NCBI GenBank assembly: GCA_902793635.1
Contig: CADBEA010000002.1
Span: forward strand, 1 to 64,000
Reading direction: 5' to 3'
DNA from: an uncultured Erysipelotrichaceae bacterium
GTDB lineage: Bacteria; Bacillota_I; Bacilli_A; Erysipelotrichales; Erysipelotrichaceae
DNA length: 64,000 nt
Part shown: positions 26,204 to 35,876 of the stretch, one piece after another
Position numbering within the stretch: the stretch's first letter is position 1
Layout: each line of letters begins with the position of its first letter
Notes under the pieces: model-generated
What the model saw: the letters and a program-made list of their open reading frames with translations, nothing else
Database searches by the model: none
What the model was told of the DNA's origin: nothing
Position numbers and translations under genes: made by a program

Positions 26204-26533
26204 ATGAAAAAGAAAAATCGAGTCAGAAAAGCACAGGAATTCCAGAAGATGATCAAAACATGCCCAAAGAATGCCAATCATTCCTTTGTCATGTATCATC
26301 AGCCGAAGGCGGAAGATGAAGCCAGGATCGGAATTACCCTGTCGCGAAAAATCGGCAATGCGGTCGAAAGGAATCTGATCAAACGGCAGGTCCGTATGAT
26401 GTGTCAGGATCTCATCCGTTTTGATGAATACCCGTATGACTGCGTGCTGATCGTCCGTTTTGGGTATAAGGAACATACCTTTGAAACCAATAAAAATAAC
26501 TTGGAAAAACTGTTCCGTAAAGCTACAATGTAG
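26204..26533 (+). CDS. rnpA: Ribonuclease P protein component
   Basis: Protein subunit that helps RNase P RNA remove tRNA 5' leaders. 109 residues, very basic; the RNR signature reads RIGITLSRKIGNAVERNLIKRQ followed by VR. Lies in the canonical place after rpmH and before yidC. Confidence 0.96.
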   Translation: MKKKNRVRKAQEFQKMIKTCPKNANHSFVMYHQPKAEDEARIGITLSRKIGNAVERNLIKRQVRMMCQDLIRFDEYPYDCVLIVRFGYKEHTFETNKNNLEKLFRKATM

Positions 26534-26561
26534 TAGTTATATATAAAAATAAGGAGATTCT

Positions 26562-27488
26562 ATGAAACTTACTTCCCGTACAAAGAAACTGCTGCTGTTA
26601 TCAGCTGTGGTTCTCGTGGTGGTATTTCTGACAGGCTGCCGGGTCCCGATGGATGAGAACAACCATGTCATCTATATTGCCAATGAGGCTGTACCCGGTT
26701 CTGAATTTACATTCCGTACCAGTTTCTCAGATGTCATTGCCAATGAAAACTGGTTCAATGCTTTGTTTGTTTACCCGCTGGCCTGGCTGATCAATAAGCT
26801 AAGTCCGATTATTTCCGTCGGCGGTGCCATCGCTGTTGTTACGATTACAGTCAATGGTCTGCTCGCTGCTCTGACGATCAAATCCTCGATTGCCACCCAG
26901 CAGATGCAGCTGCTCCAGCCGGAGATGGACCGTATTCAGAGAAAATACGAAGGCCGTGATGACGAGGCTTCCAAAATGCGCATGGCGCAGGAAACCCAGG
27001 CTCTGTATAAGAAATACGACATCAATCCGCTGAGCACGATCCTTGTTACCTTCCTGCAGTTCCCGATCATCATGGCTATGTATATGGCTGTGCATCGTTC
27101 CTGGGCAGTTCAGTCCGGTACATTCCTCGGCATGAACCTGCAGACAACACCGCTCAACGGTATGAAACTTCTGCTGCAGGGTGATATGGGAGGTCTCCCC
27201 TATCTGTTCCTGTTCATCTTCATGGGTGCCTGCCAGTTCCTCGCTATGAAGTTGCCGCAGATGATCCAGAAGAAGAAAGCGGAAGAAGAAGCCGCCAAGC
27301 ATCACCGCAAGCCAGTCGAACCGAGCACTCAGAACCAGGTCATGCAGTATTATATGGTCGGTATGATCCTTGTCTTCGGTCTGATGTGGCCTTCTGCTAT
27401 GTCCCTTTACTGGGCAATCAATTCACTTGTCACGATTGGCAAGACGCTGATCGTTCAGAAAATTATTGACGATAAAAACGCAAAGTGA
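26562..27488 (+). CDS. yidC: Membrane protein insertase YidC (OxaA/SpoIIIJ type)
   Basis: Inserts membrane proteins alone or with SecYEG. 308 residues with a lipoprotein signal ending LTGC (Cys26), as is usual in Gram-positive YidC, then five membrane segments. The hydrophilic groove Arg is expected in the first conserved segment around ITVNGLLAALTIK; the cytoplasmic hairpin MQLLQPEMDRIQRKYEGRDDE is clear. Followed by jag 12 bp later. Confidence 0.96.
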   Translation: MKLTSRTKKLLLLSAVVLVVVFLTGCRVPMDENNHVIYIANEAVPGSEFTFRTSFSDVIANENWFNALFVYPLAWLINKLSPIISVGGAIAVVTITVNGLLAALTIKSSIATQQMQLLQPEMDRIQRKYEGRDDEASKMRMAQETQALYKKYDINPLSTILVTFLQFPIIMAMYMAVHRSWAVQSGTFLGMNLQTTPLNGMKLLLQGDMGGLPYLFLFIFMGACQFLAMKLPQMIQKKKAEEEAAKHHRKPVEPSTQNQVMQYYMVGMILVFGLMWPSAMSLYWAINSLVTIGKTLIVQKIIDDKNAK

Positions 27489-27500
27489 GGTAAATAGCAG

Positions 27501-28127
27501 ATGAAAAACTATACAGCGAAAACTCTCGAAGAACTTCTCGCCAATGCGGCAGCTGACAAAGGCGTCGCGGTAGAAGATCTTCAGTATACAGTCACCGAGG
27601 AAAAAGAAGGTCTTCTCGGTATCGGCAAATCCGTCAGTGCGGATGTCTTCTGCATGGACGATGTCAAAGAATTCCTCTTCGACTATCTCGGCAATTTCTT
27701 CACCAGCATCGATCAGGATATCGAAGTTGCCATCGAAGAAAAAAGAGACAGCTTTATCGTCAATCTGAATGCTGACAACAATGCCGTACTGATCGGCAAA
27801 ATGGGCAAGACCCTGGCCGCTTTCAACACGATCGTCAGAGCTGCCGTCAATTCCGAATTCAAAAAGAGAATCGACGTTCTGATCGATATCAACAACTATA
27901 AGGAAGACCGTTATGCCAAGCTCCGTTCCATGGCCAAGCGTATTGCCAAGCAGGTTCAGAGAAGCAAGGTCGACGTTGAACTCGATCCGATGCCGAATGA
28001 TGAAAGAAAGATCATTCACAAGACACTGAATGAATGGCACAACATCAAGACTGAATCGGAAGGCGAAGCAGCCAACCGTCACGTCTGGATCCGCTATGTC
28101 AGTGATAAGCCGGAAGAAGCTGCCTGA
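27501..28127 (+). CDS. jag: RNA-binding protein Jag/KhpB
   Basis: 208 residues: an N-terminal Jag domain (1-55), a KH domain (about 75-145, with VLIGKMGKTLAAFNTIV) and a C-terminal R3H domain (PNDERKIIHKTL). KhpB works with KhpA on small RNAs and on cell elongation and division in streptococci. Last gene of the rpmH operon. Confidence 0.94.
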   Translation: MKNYTAKTLEELLANAAADKGVAVEDLQYTVTEEKEGLLGIGKSVSADVFCMDDVKEFLFDYLGNFFTSIDQDIEVAIEEKRDSFIVNLNADNNAVLIGKMGKTLAAFNTIVRAAVNSEFKKRIDVLIDINNYKEDRYAKLRSMAKRIAKQVQRSKVDVELDPMPNDERKIIHKTLNEWHNIKTESEGEAANRHVWIRYVSDKPEEAA

Positions 28128-28144
28128 TCAAATTAATATATGAT

Positions 28145-28171
28145 CCCGTCTGAAATATGACGGGTTTTTTT
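28145..28171 (+). terminator. Terminator of the rpmH-jag operon
   Basis: CCCGTC and GACGGG separated by eight bases and followed by seven T, 18 bases after the jag stop. Confidence 0.85.
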
Positions 28172-28252
28172 ATAACATCATGCTGTTTTGCACTGGTGTC
28201 TGTATGGCTGCGCAAATTATAATATATGTATATTAGAATCGAGTGACAGAAG

Positions 28253-29230
28253 ATGGAAAACATGGATTTTGAATATTTTTCTGAGCATAACTCTAAAGCA
28301 GAAATTGATGTCAGATACAGTATTATGCGGGGAAAACGTTATCGTGACGGGGATGGCTGTCAAAAGGATCTGGTTCAGGCAGATGAATGGTTCAGAAAAG
28401 CACAGAATTTAATTAATGATGTCTACATGGATGATCTGTATGACTCTCTGGAAAAGAAAAAAAATGGCGATACTGCTGAACCGAAAAACTATAACTTTGT
28501 CGATGCTCAGACAGCTTTTGAAATCGGTGAATTATACGAATTCGGACCCAGTATCATCCGTGATTATAAAGAAGCAAGATCATGGTATATGATCGCTTTA
28601 AAGTATTCCGACACCAATGAAATGCAGGAAACAGCCAGTGAAAGCATGGAACGGGCGAAAGAAAAAGATCAGTTTCCCGAACTTGCGGTACAGAGAGAAC
28701 AGAAGGAAATCAACCGCATCAAAGATCCTCATCTGAGTTACGTAAAATATCCGCAGGTCGAGGAATACGATCGTCTCAAAAGTCTGGGTAATAAATACGA
28801 CTATGGCATAAAGGATGATATGTTCATCTGTATGTGTATGTCAGCTGTTGCCCTGCTGGTTCTTCTGATCATGCTGTTTGTAACAAAAATGCATGGTTTA
28901 TTCGCAGCGTTTCTCGCTCTGGTGTATGGCACCGTTCTACTGCTTACGGTTGCGCATCTGACAGATGACAACATATTTCTCAGTTTTGGATTAGCAATCA
29001 TATTCGGACTGTTTCTGTTCGGACGGAAATTTCTGATCTTTCAGCTGGCTGTTCTGATCCTTTGTCTAGTGTTTTCCGCATACAGATGGTATCGTGAGGT
29101 AAATTATCTTAAATGTCAGAAACAGTCAGAAGAATATTACCAGAAGGTCATTCAGCCTCTTAAGGAAAAAGAACGCCAGGAACTGATCCGGGAATTCGAA
29201 AAGAAATATCATAAAAAACTGTATCTGTAA
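28253..29230 (+). CDS. Membrane protein of unknown function with Sel1-like N-terminal part
   Basis: 325 residues. The N-terminal 150 residues contain two Sel1-like stretches (YRDGDGCQKDLVQADEWFRKAQ; FEIGELYEFGPSIIRDYKEARSWYMIAL, each cut here to its core). Four closely spaced membrane segments follow (about 185-275), then a charged helical C-terminus. A TATAAT stands at 28218-28223, but no good -35 or ribosome site precedes the ATG. It is more AT-rich than jag and sits alone between the rpmH operon and oriC, where I know of no conserved gene, so it may be an acquired insertion. Function unknown. Confidence 0.7.
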   Translation: MENMDFEYFSEHNSKAEIDVRYSIMRGKRYRDGDGCQKDLVQADEWFRKAQNLINDVYMDDLYDSLEKKKNGDTAEPKNYNFVDAQTAFEIGELYEFGPSIIRDYKEARSWYMIALKYSDTNEMQETASESMERAKEKDQFPELAVQREQKEINRIKDPHLSYVKYPQVEEYDRLKSLGNKYDYGIKDDMFICMCMSAVALLVLLIMLFVTKMHGLFAAFLALVYGTVLLLTVAHLTDDNIFLSFGLAIIFGLFLFGRKFLIFQLAVLILCLVFSAYRWYREVNYLKCQKQSEEYYQKVIQPLKEKERQELIREFEKKYHKKLYL

Positions 29231-29250
29231 AAAAAAGAAGATACTGTCTG

Positions 29251-29295
29251 AAGTGAATCTCCAAAGTTGGATCAACTCAACTAGGAGATTCACTT
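29251..29295. repeat. 12-bp perfect inverted repeat at the left edge of oriC
   Basis: Arms AAGTGAATCTCC (29251-29262) and GGAGATTCACTT (29284-29295). The 21-base loop holds an inner AGTTGGATCAACT palindrome. It follows the membrane gene by 20 bases and ends in TTTTCAT, so it can serve as a terminator, but its length and nested structure also resemble the ends of a small mobile element. Confidence 0.6.
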
Positions 29296-29299
29296 TTCA

Positions 29300-29768
29300 T
29301 ATGAATTCAGGCAATTGTGGAAAAATAAACAGTCCTGTTTTTTCCGGTTTTCCGATGTTTTTTTCTGTCTCTTTTCCAATATTGGAAATTGTGACTTTTC
29401 CACCTGTTTTTCACAATTGAATAATTATACTTTTCCACAATTGTTGAAAACTGTCGAAAACTCATTATGTCCTTTATTTATAAGCTTTTTTTACTGTTTA
29501 TAAATTGTTTGTTACATCTTTTCATTTTGTGTTTTCCAACAATTTTCAGAGTTATCAACACGTGGATAAGATTTCCACATTTTTTCCACTTCTTCATTTT
29601 GTTTATAATTGTGGAAAACCCTGAATAACCTTTATTTAAAGGTCTATTCTCATATTTAATCTTATGTGGATAAAAAAGTTATCAACATTTTTATTATGGA
29701 TTTTCATAGTTATCCACATTAAAATGATAATGCATAAATGTATCAATTAGTTAGGAGCTTTACGTACC
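29300..29768. other. Chromosomal replication origin region (oriC) upstream of dnaA
   Basis: AT-rich, gene-free, with about ten DnaA-box-like 9-mers. Perfect boxes are TGTGGATAA at 29665-29673 and TTATCCACA at 29710-29718. One-mismatch or two-mismatch boxes include TGTGGAAAA (29316, 29610), TTTTCCACA (29431), TTATCAACA (29552, 29679), CGTGGATAA (29561) and ATTTCCACA (29571). Both orientations occur. AT-rich stretches around 29461-29530 and 29620-29660 are unwinding candidates. This matches the usual dnaA-upstream origin half of Firmicutes. Confidence 0.88.
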
Positions 29769-31133
29769 ATGTCTCAGGGAAGAGAACAGTATCTGGTCGA
29801 AGTGTGGAACCAGATCTTACAATATCTGTACAGTAACAGAAATATAGAACCGGTGATCCTGGATAACTTCTATTCGACATGTTCATTATATGAACTGACG
29901 GAAGAGAAAGCCATCCTGTTGGTTCCGAATATAGTATCGAAACAGATCATCCAGAGTCAGTCAGATATTATCAACGCTGCTTTTATTGATGTTCTGAAGA
30001 AAGATACGCCGATGATTGTGGAAATCTATCAGAAATCTGATATTCCGCCTGTCATCACGCCGGTCCAGCATTTTGATGAAACAGAATTCCAGTCAATGCC
30101 GATTCAGAAAGAAAGAACGTTTGATAATTTCGTTGTCGGTGACTGTAACCGGGAAAGCCAGGCTGCCGCACTTGCCTGTGCCATCAACCCCGGTAAATTC
30201 TTTAATCCGCTCTTTATCTACGGTAATTCCGGACTTGGCAAGACACACTTGCTGATGGCAATCGCCAATTATGTCCTCAAGGAAGATCCGACCAAGAAAG
30301 TGTATTATACCGAATCACTGAAATTTGTTGAAAACGTCGTCAATGCGATCCATGAAGGCAAAATTGATGCTTTCAAGCAATATCTGTATTCCATCGACCT
30401 GTTCCTGGTAGATGACATCCAGTTCCTTGCCGGTAAGGAAAAATCCCATGAGATCTTCTTTACCATTTACAACGAACTGGTCAACAACCGCAAACAGATC
30501 TGTATTGCTTCAGACCGGCAGCCTAAGGAAATCAAAGGCCTGGAAGACCGTCTGATCAGCCGTTTTTCCAGCGGACTGTCCGTCGGTATCGATTCACCGG
30601 AATTTGAAACATCCATGGCGATCCTGAAAATGAAGATCAAACAGAACAGCTACGGCATGGATGACGTCGAACCGGAAGCTCTTGCTTATATTGCCAGTAA
30701 CTTCTCCGGCAATGTCAGAGATCTGGAAGGTGCCTGGAACCGTGTGCTGTTCTATGCCATCCAGTTCCAGCATGACGGCGGTGTCATTCAGTTCCAGACC
30801 GTCATGAACGCTCTGAAAAATCAGGCTGTCGTTTCGGATAAGACTGGTTTGTCCCCGAAGAAGATCATCAAGACCGTCGCTGATTATTACGGACTGACCA
30901 GACAGCAGATCACTTCCAAGACGAGAACCAAGAATATTGCCAATGCCAGACATATTTCCATCTATCTGTGCCGCAAGCTTCTCGATCTGCCCTATATCAA
31001 GATCGGTGATGAATTCGGCGGCCGTGATCATTCCACAATTATCAGTGCCTGTACCAAGGTGGAAAACCAGATTCAGAAAGACAAGGTCTTCGCCACAGCT
31101 GTGGAAGAAATCGAGAAACAGATCATCATCTGA
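29769..31133 (+). CDS. dnaA: Chromosomal replication initiator protein DnaA
   Basis: Binds DnaA boxes, oligomerises with ATP and opens oriC. 454 residues: domain I (1-85) for helicase and regulator contacts, a short linker, the AAA+ domain III with Walker A GNSGLGKTH (about 153), Walker B LFLVDDIQFL and an arginine finger region, and domain IV with the DnaA signature around GGRDHSTIISAC at the C-terminus. TAGGAG lies 11 bases before the ATG. DnaA boxes on both sides suggest autoregulation. Confidence 0.98.
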   Translation: MSQGREQYLVEVWNQILQYLYSNRNIEPVILDNFYSTCSLYELTEEKAILLVPNIVSKQIIQSQSDIINAAFIDVLKKDTPMIVEIYQKSDIPPVITPVQHFDETEFQSMPIQKERTFDNFVVGDCNRESQAAALACAINPGKFFNPLFIYGNSGLGKTHLLMAIANYVLKEDPTKKVYYTESLKFVENVVNAIHEGKIDAFKQYLYSIDLFLVDDIQFLAGKEKSHEIFFTIYNELVNNRKQICIASDRQPKEIKGLEDRLISRFSSGLSVGIDSPEFETSMAILKMKIKQNSYGMDDVEPEALAYIASNFSGNVRDLEGAWNRVLFYAIQFQHDGGVIQFQTVMNALKNQAVVSDKTGLSPKKIIKTVADYYGLTRQQITSKTRTKNIANARHISIYLCRKLLDLPYIKIGDEFGGRDHSTIISACTKVENQIQKDKVFATAVEEIEKQIII

Positions 31134-31285
31134 TTCTCCACATTTTTCTCCACTTCAGAATAACAGTCCAAAATGCTAAAATAAGCAGGTGAATAAAGGG
31201 AATACACAGGTTTTCCACATTATCCACAGTCTTAATAACAATAATACTTAAAAATACTTAATACATATACGGGAGGCTTTCAGCT
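31134..31285. promoter_or_regulatory. DnaA-box cluster between dnaA and dnaN
   Basis: TTTTCCACA (31211-31219) and a perfect TTATCCACA (31220-31228) stand in tandem, with two weaker boxes near 31133-31155. With the cluster upstream of dnaA this gives a bipartite origin like that of Bacillus; it may also control dnaN. Confidence 0.75.
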
Positions 31286-32407
31286 ATGAATTTCACAGTA
31301 TCCAAAACAGAACTGAGCAACGCACTGCAGAATGTCAGTCATGCGATTTCATCCAATTCTCCGCAGCCGTCATTACGAGGCATCAAGATCGACGCTTACA
31401 ATGACATGCTGCAGATGACCGGCAGTGATGCGGATGTTTCCATCTTCTATACAATGAAGAAAGATGAAAAGAACAATCTCAATATTGTGGAAGAAGGATC
31501 GATTCTTGTCGAATCACGTTATCTGAACGAAATCGTAAAGAAAATTGACGCGGATACGATTCATGTTGAAATCATTGACGGCGCCCTGACAAGATTCTCC
31601 GGCAGTCTCGCCCAGTTCAAGATCAACGGCATGCGTCCCGACGATTATCCGGCAATTGATTTCACCAAACCGGCATCTTCCATCAAAATCAACGCGGCTG
31701 ATCTGAATCTCATTATCGATCAGACAGTGTTCGCAACTTCCGCCAAGGAAACACGTCCGGTCCTGACCGGTGTCAACATCAAGATGGCTGATCATAACCT
31801 CGTCTTCACCGCCACCGATTCCTACCGTCTGGCCAAAAAGACCATTCCGTTCGATTCAGAAGAAACATTCAACGTCACGATTCCTGCCAAGAGCCTCAAC
31901 GAAGTCAGAACAACGATGCTCGGCAATGACAAGGAAGAAATCGAAATTGCTGTAAGTGATAAGAAAGCCCAGTTTATTTCCGACAATATGATCCTGCAGA
32001 CAAGACTGCTGGACGGCAGTTATCCGGAAACAGACAGACTGATTCCGAAGGAATTCAGTTATGCCCTGCGGATCAACCGGTACGATCTGATCAGAGCCAT
32101 CGACAGAACATCCTTCATCAAGAATGAAAACATGACGATCAACCGCCTGCAGCTTTCCGCTGACGAAGTGATCATTACCAATAAGAACCAGGAAATCGGT
32201 GAATCACAAGAAAGCCTGGCAGCTGTCTTCGAAGGCGAACCGCTTGATATCAGTTTCGCCGGCAATTATGTCATGGACGCAGCCAAAGCCCTGAAGGGTG
32301 AAAACATTCTCATCAGCTTCACCGGTGACATGAAACCGTTCATTCTCAGCAACCCGGATGACGACAGTGTGATCCAGCTGGTACTGCCGGTCAGAACCTA
32401 TAATTAA
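31286..32407 (+). CDS. dnaN: DNA polymerase III beta sliding clamp
   Basis: Ring-shaped processivity factor. 373 residues, the usual length for three clamp domains; the C-terminus ends in the conserved LVLPVRTYN, typical of the family. GGGAGG precedes the ATG. Follows dnaA in the conserved order. Confidence 0.97.
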   Translation: MNFTVSKTELSNALQNVSHAISSNSPQPSLRGIKIDAYNDMLQMTGSDADVSIFYTMKKDEKNNLNIVEEGSILVESRYLNEIVKKIDADTIHVEIIDGALTRFSGSLAQFKINGMRPDDYPAIDFTKPASSIKINAADLNLIIDQTVFATSAKETRPVLTGVNIKMADHNLVFTATDSYRLAKKTIPFDSEETFNVTIPAKSLNEVRTTMLGNDKEEIEIAVSDKKAQFISDNMILQTRLLDGSYPETDRLIPKEFSYALRINRYDLIRAIDRTSFIKNENMTINRLQLSADEVIITNKNQEIGESQESLAAVFEGEPLDISFAGNYVMDAAKALKGENILISFTGDMKPFILSNPDDDSVIQLVLPVRTYN

Positions 32408-32471
32408 GCGGTAAAAAGAGGCCCGTTTCAGTGATTCTGAAAAGGCTGAAAAAAAACAATATAAAAAGTTT

Positions 32472-32499
32472 AAAAAATGGCTTGTTTAAGCCATTTTTT
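32472..32499 (+). terminator. Terminator after dnaN
   Basis: AAATGGCTT GTTT AAGCCATTT, followed by three more T, 65 bases after the stop. Confidence 0.8.
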
Positions 32500-32582
32500 G
32501 ATGGTCTGAAAAGTTGAGAAAAACGCTCTTTTATAATATAATAAGGAAGACGTTTAACCGGTTTGAAACAGGGAGTTTTTTT

Positions 32583-32786
32583 ATGAGTACTGAAACGAAA
32601 AACTACATCACTCTGCAGCAGTTTCTGAAGCTGAAAGATATCATCGCATCCGGCGGTGAGGCGAAATTTTTTCTGGCTGAGAATGACGTCAGAGTCAACG
32701 GTGAAACGGAGAAAAGAAGAGGCAGAAAACTGTATCCCGGTGATGTCGTGACGGTCAAAGGAAGAAAGTTTGAGATTTCTGAATGA
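32583..32786 (+). CDS. yaaA: S4-domain protein YaaA (RlbA)
   Basis: 67-residue RNA-binding S4 domain protein (FLKLKDIIASGGEAKFFL, then VRVNGETEKRRGRKL) that always lies between dnaN and recF in Firmicutes. I use the ATG at 32583, with GGGAG upstream, not the longer frame from 32514. Overlaps recF by 4 bp. Confidence 0.93.
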   Translation: MSTETKNYITLQQFLKLKDIIASGGEAKFFLAENDVRVNGETEKRRGRKLYPGDVVTVKGRKFEISE

Positions 32787-33877
32787 TCATCGAGACATTG
32801 CGGCTGCGCAATTTTCGGAATTATGAAAATCTGTCTGTTTCCTTTGATCCGAAACTGAATGTCATAACCGGAAAAAATGCCCAGGGAAAAACAAATCTGC
32901 TGGAAAGCATCGTATATCTTTCCCTGACCAGATCACACCGTATTCTCAATGAAAAGAAGCTGATCCGTGAAAATATGCCGTTTGCCGAGATCAGATGTAC
33001 CTTTTCCGATAAAGATGAACGGAAAGAACTGGGCGCAGTCATTCATCCGCAGGGAAAAACGCTGATCGTCAACCGCTATCCGGTGAAGAAATCAAGTGAT
33101 TTCATCGGTCTGCTTAACGTCGTGATCTTCTCACCGGACGATCTGTATCTCTTCAATGACATGCCGCGGGAAAGAAGAAAAGTGATGAATCAGGAAATCA
33201 CCAAGATTTCTCCGAAATATCTGCTTTCCCTGAACCGCTATCAGAACTTTCTGAAGGAAAGAAACAGTCTTCTGAAGAACAACCGGGTGGATGAAACCTA
33301 TCTGGATATTCTCGATGAGCAGATGATCCAGGAAGAACTGATGATCATTGCCATGCGCCGGAATTTCGTGCAAAAGATCAATCATCAGATCACTGATCTG
33401 TACCGTGAACTGTCAGAAGATGACATCGAAGTGAAGATTCAGTATAAATGCTGCATCGATGAAGCGGAATGCACACCGGAGAATCTGCAGAACATGTATC
33501 AGAACTGCCGTAACAGGGATCTGGAAAACCATGTTTCGACAGCCGGCATTCACCGGGAAGACATCATCTTCCGCATCAATGACAAAGAACTGACCCAGAT
33601 GGCCAGCCAGGGTCAGAAAAGAATGGTCATGCTGGCGTTCAAAATGGCATTGCTTGGCTATATCAGATCCGAGACAGGCAAAAGTCCGGTATTGCTGATG
33701 GACGACGTTCTGTCGGAACTGGATCTGAGCAGGCAGAAGAAACTGCTGGAGATGGTAACTGATTCCTGTCAGTGCCTGATCACGGCAACGGAAATTCCCG
33801 AACACATGAAACGTGTTCACTATAAAGAGTTTTATATCAATCAAGGCAGACTGGAAGTGCCCGGAGGTATTGAATGA
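32783..33877 (+). CDS. recF: DNA replication and repair protein RecF
   Basis: Loads RecA on gapped DNA with RecO and RecR. 364 residues; Walker [13 protein letters not shown] at about 30, signature [12 protein letters not shown] and Walker [12 protein letters not shown]. Overlaps yaaA and gyrB by 4 bp each, so the three are coupled. Confidence 0.97.
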   Translation: MIIETLRLRNFRNYENLSVSFDPKLNVITGKNAQGKTNLLESIVYLSLTRSHRILNEKKLIRENMPFAEIRCTFSDKDERKELGAVIHPQGKTLIVNRYPVKKSSDFIGLLNVVIFSPDDLYLFNDMPRERRKVMNQEITKISPKYLLSLNRYQNFLKERNSLLKNNRVDETYLDILDEQMIQEELMIIAMRRNFVQKINHQITDLYRELSEDDIEVKIQYKCCIDEAECTPENLQNMYQNCRNRDLENHVSTAGIHREDIIFRINDKELTQMASQGQKRMVMLAFKMALLGYIRSETGKSPVLLMDDVLSELDLSRQKKLLEMVTDSCQCLITATEIPEHMKRVHYKEFYINQGRLEVPGGIE

Positions 33878-35859
33878 GCGAAGATAAATTTATCAATGAA
33901 GAAATGGAATCATCTGCCGTTATCGGTGAAGAGATGGATATCAAAGTAACCCATAAGTATGATGATTCGGATATTCAGGTTCTGGATGGTCTGGAAGCTG
34001 TCAGAAAGCGTCCAGGTATGTATATTGCCTCCACCTCTTCAAAAGGTCTGCACCATCTGGTATGGGAAATCGTGGACAACGGTATCGATGAAGCAATGGC
34101 CGGCTATGCGACAACTGTTACAGTGAAAGTCGATAAAGACAATATCATCACCGTAACGGACGACGGCCGTGGTATGCCGACCGGAACCAATGAAAAAACC
34201 GGTAAATCCACCATTGAAACGATTTTTACAGTTCTGCATGCCGGCGGTAAGTTCGGCGGCGGTGCCTATAAAGTATCCGGCGGTCTGCATGGTGTCGGTG
34301 CGTCGGTAGTAAATGCCCTTTCCGAATGGATGGAAGTCACTGTCTACAACAACGGTGAAGAATGCTTCATCCGTTTTGAAAACGGCGGTCATCCGGTTGC
34401 CCCGCTGAAAGTAGTCGGTCCCTGCCCATCGGACAAGCATGGTACGACTGTCCGTTTCAAGGCAGATCCGACGATCTTTACGGAAACGACGATCTATGAT
34501 CATGAAACGCTGCGTGACCGTCTGCGTCAGCTGGCCTTCCTGAATAAAGGAATCCGCCTGATCTTTGATGATGAAAGACAGGAAGATGAGCATAAGAAAC
34601 ATTATGAATTCATGTTTGAAGGCGGTTTGAGGGAATATGTGAAGTTCCTGAATAAAAACAAGACTGCTATCCTGGATACGGTCATTTACAGTGAAGGATA
34701 TGAAAACGGTGTCCAGGTGGAAATCGCCTGCCAGTACAACGACGGATATAATCCGAATGTCTATACTTTCTGCAACAACATCAACACCGTTGAAGGAGGC
34801 ACCCATGAGGAAGGTTTCCGCATGGCTCTGAACCGTATTATCAACCGTTATGCCAGAAAGAATAACTTCCTAAAGGAAAAGGATGAGAACCTGACCAGTG
34901 ATGACTGCAAGGAAGGCATTACCGCGGTCATCAGTGTCAAGCATCAGGATCCGCAGTATGAAGGACAGACCAAAACAAAACTTGGCAACAGCGAAGTCAG
35001 AAAGATCGTTTCCGATATTTTCGGCACACAGCTGGAAAGATTCCTGATGGAAAACCCGGATCAGGCCAAAATCATCATGGAGAAGGTCGTTCTGGCCTCT
35101 CAGGCGCGCATGGCGGCAAAAAAGGCACGAGAGTCCACCCGACGCAAAAACTCGCTGGAAATCAGCTCTCTGCCCGGCAAACTGTCTGACTGTTCTTCCA
35201 AAGACGCAAGCATCTGCGAAATCTATATCGTCGAGGGTGACTCCGCCGGCGGTTCCGCCAAGAACGGACGTGATTCGCATTATCAGGCAATTCTTCCTCT
35301 TCGCGGCAAGATCCTGAATGTTGAAAAAGCAAGACAGCACAGAGTATTTGAAAATGCCGAGATTCGTTCCATGATTACCGCCTTCGGATGCGGTGTCCTG
35401 GACGAAGTTGATACATCCAAACTCCGTTACAACAAGATCGTCATCATGACCGATGCCGATGTCGACGGATCGCATATCAGAATCCTGCTCCTCACCTTCT
35501 TCTACAGATATCTCAGACCAATCGTCGAACAGGGTCATGTCTATATCGCCCAGCCGCCTCTGTATAAACTGCAGAAAGGTAACACGGTCAGATATGCCTA
35601 TACGGAACAGATGGCGACGAGAATCAGAGAAGAACTCGGCGACCGTATTTCCGTTCAGAGATACAAAGGTCTTGGTGAAATGGATGCCGAACAGCTCTGG
35701 GAGACAACTATGGATCCGAAGAACAGAACACTGATCAGAGTTACCATCGATGATGCGGAAAAAGCAGATGAATATTTCAATATCATGATGGGTGAAGAAG
35801 TTGAACCGCGTAAGAACTTCATTGTTGAAAACGCTGGTTATGCGAAGCTTGATGTCTGA
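33874..35859 (+). CDS. gyrB: DNA gyrase subunit B
   Basis: ATPase half of gyrase. 661 residues: GHKL ATPase domain ([35 protein letters not shown]), transducer, TOPRIM ([25 protein letters not shown]) and the C-terminal QLWETTMDP motif. It carries about 25 residues before the first conserved strand, a little longer than many. Confidence 0.98.
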   Translation: MSEDKFINEEMESSAVIGEEMDIKVTHKYDDSDIQVLDGLEAVRKRPGMYIASTSSKGLHHLVWEIVDNGIDEAMAGYATTVTVKVDKDNIITVTDDGRGMPTGTNEKTGKSTIETIFTVLHAGGKFGGGAYKVSGGLHGVGASVVNALSEWMEVTVYNNGEECFIRFENGGHPVAPLKVVGPCPSDKHGTTVRFKADPTIFTETTIYDHETLRDRLRQLAFLNKGIRLIFDDERQEDEHKKHYEFMFEGGLREYVKFLNKNKTAILDTVIYSEGYENGVQVEIACQYNDGYNPNVYTFCNNINTVEGGTHEEGFRMALNRIINRYARKNNFLKEKDENLTSDDCKEGITAVISVKHQDPQYEGQTKTKLGNSEVRKIVSDIFGTQLERFLMENPDQAKIIMEKVVLASQARMAAKKARESTRRKNSLEISSLPGKLSDCSSKDASICEIYIVEGDSAGGSAKNGRDSHYQAILPLRGKILNVEKARQHRVFENAEIRSMITAFGCGVLDEVDTSKLRYNKIVIMTDADVDGSHIRILLLTFFYRYLRPIVEQGHVYIAQPPLYKLQKGNTVRYAYTEQMATRIREELGDRISVQRYKGLGEMDAEQLWETTMDPKNRTLIRVTIDDAEKADEYFNIMMGEEVEPRKNFIVENAGYAKLDV

Positions 35860-35876
35860 GAAAGGAGGAGCGAAAA

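Noticed and set aside
28188-28412. 74-codon frame overlapping the start of the Sel1-like gene
   Set aside because: No ribosome site and no protein-like sequence; the 325-residue frame explains the region.
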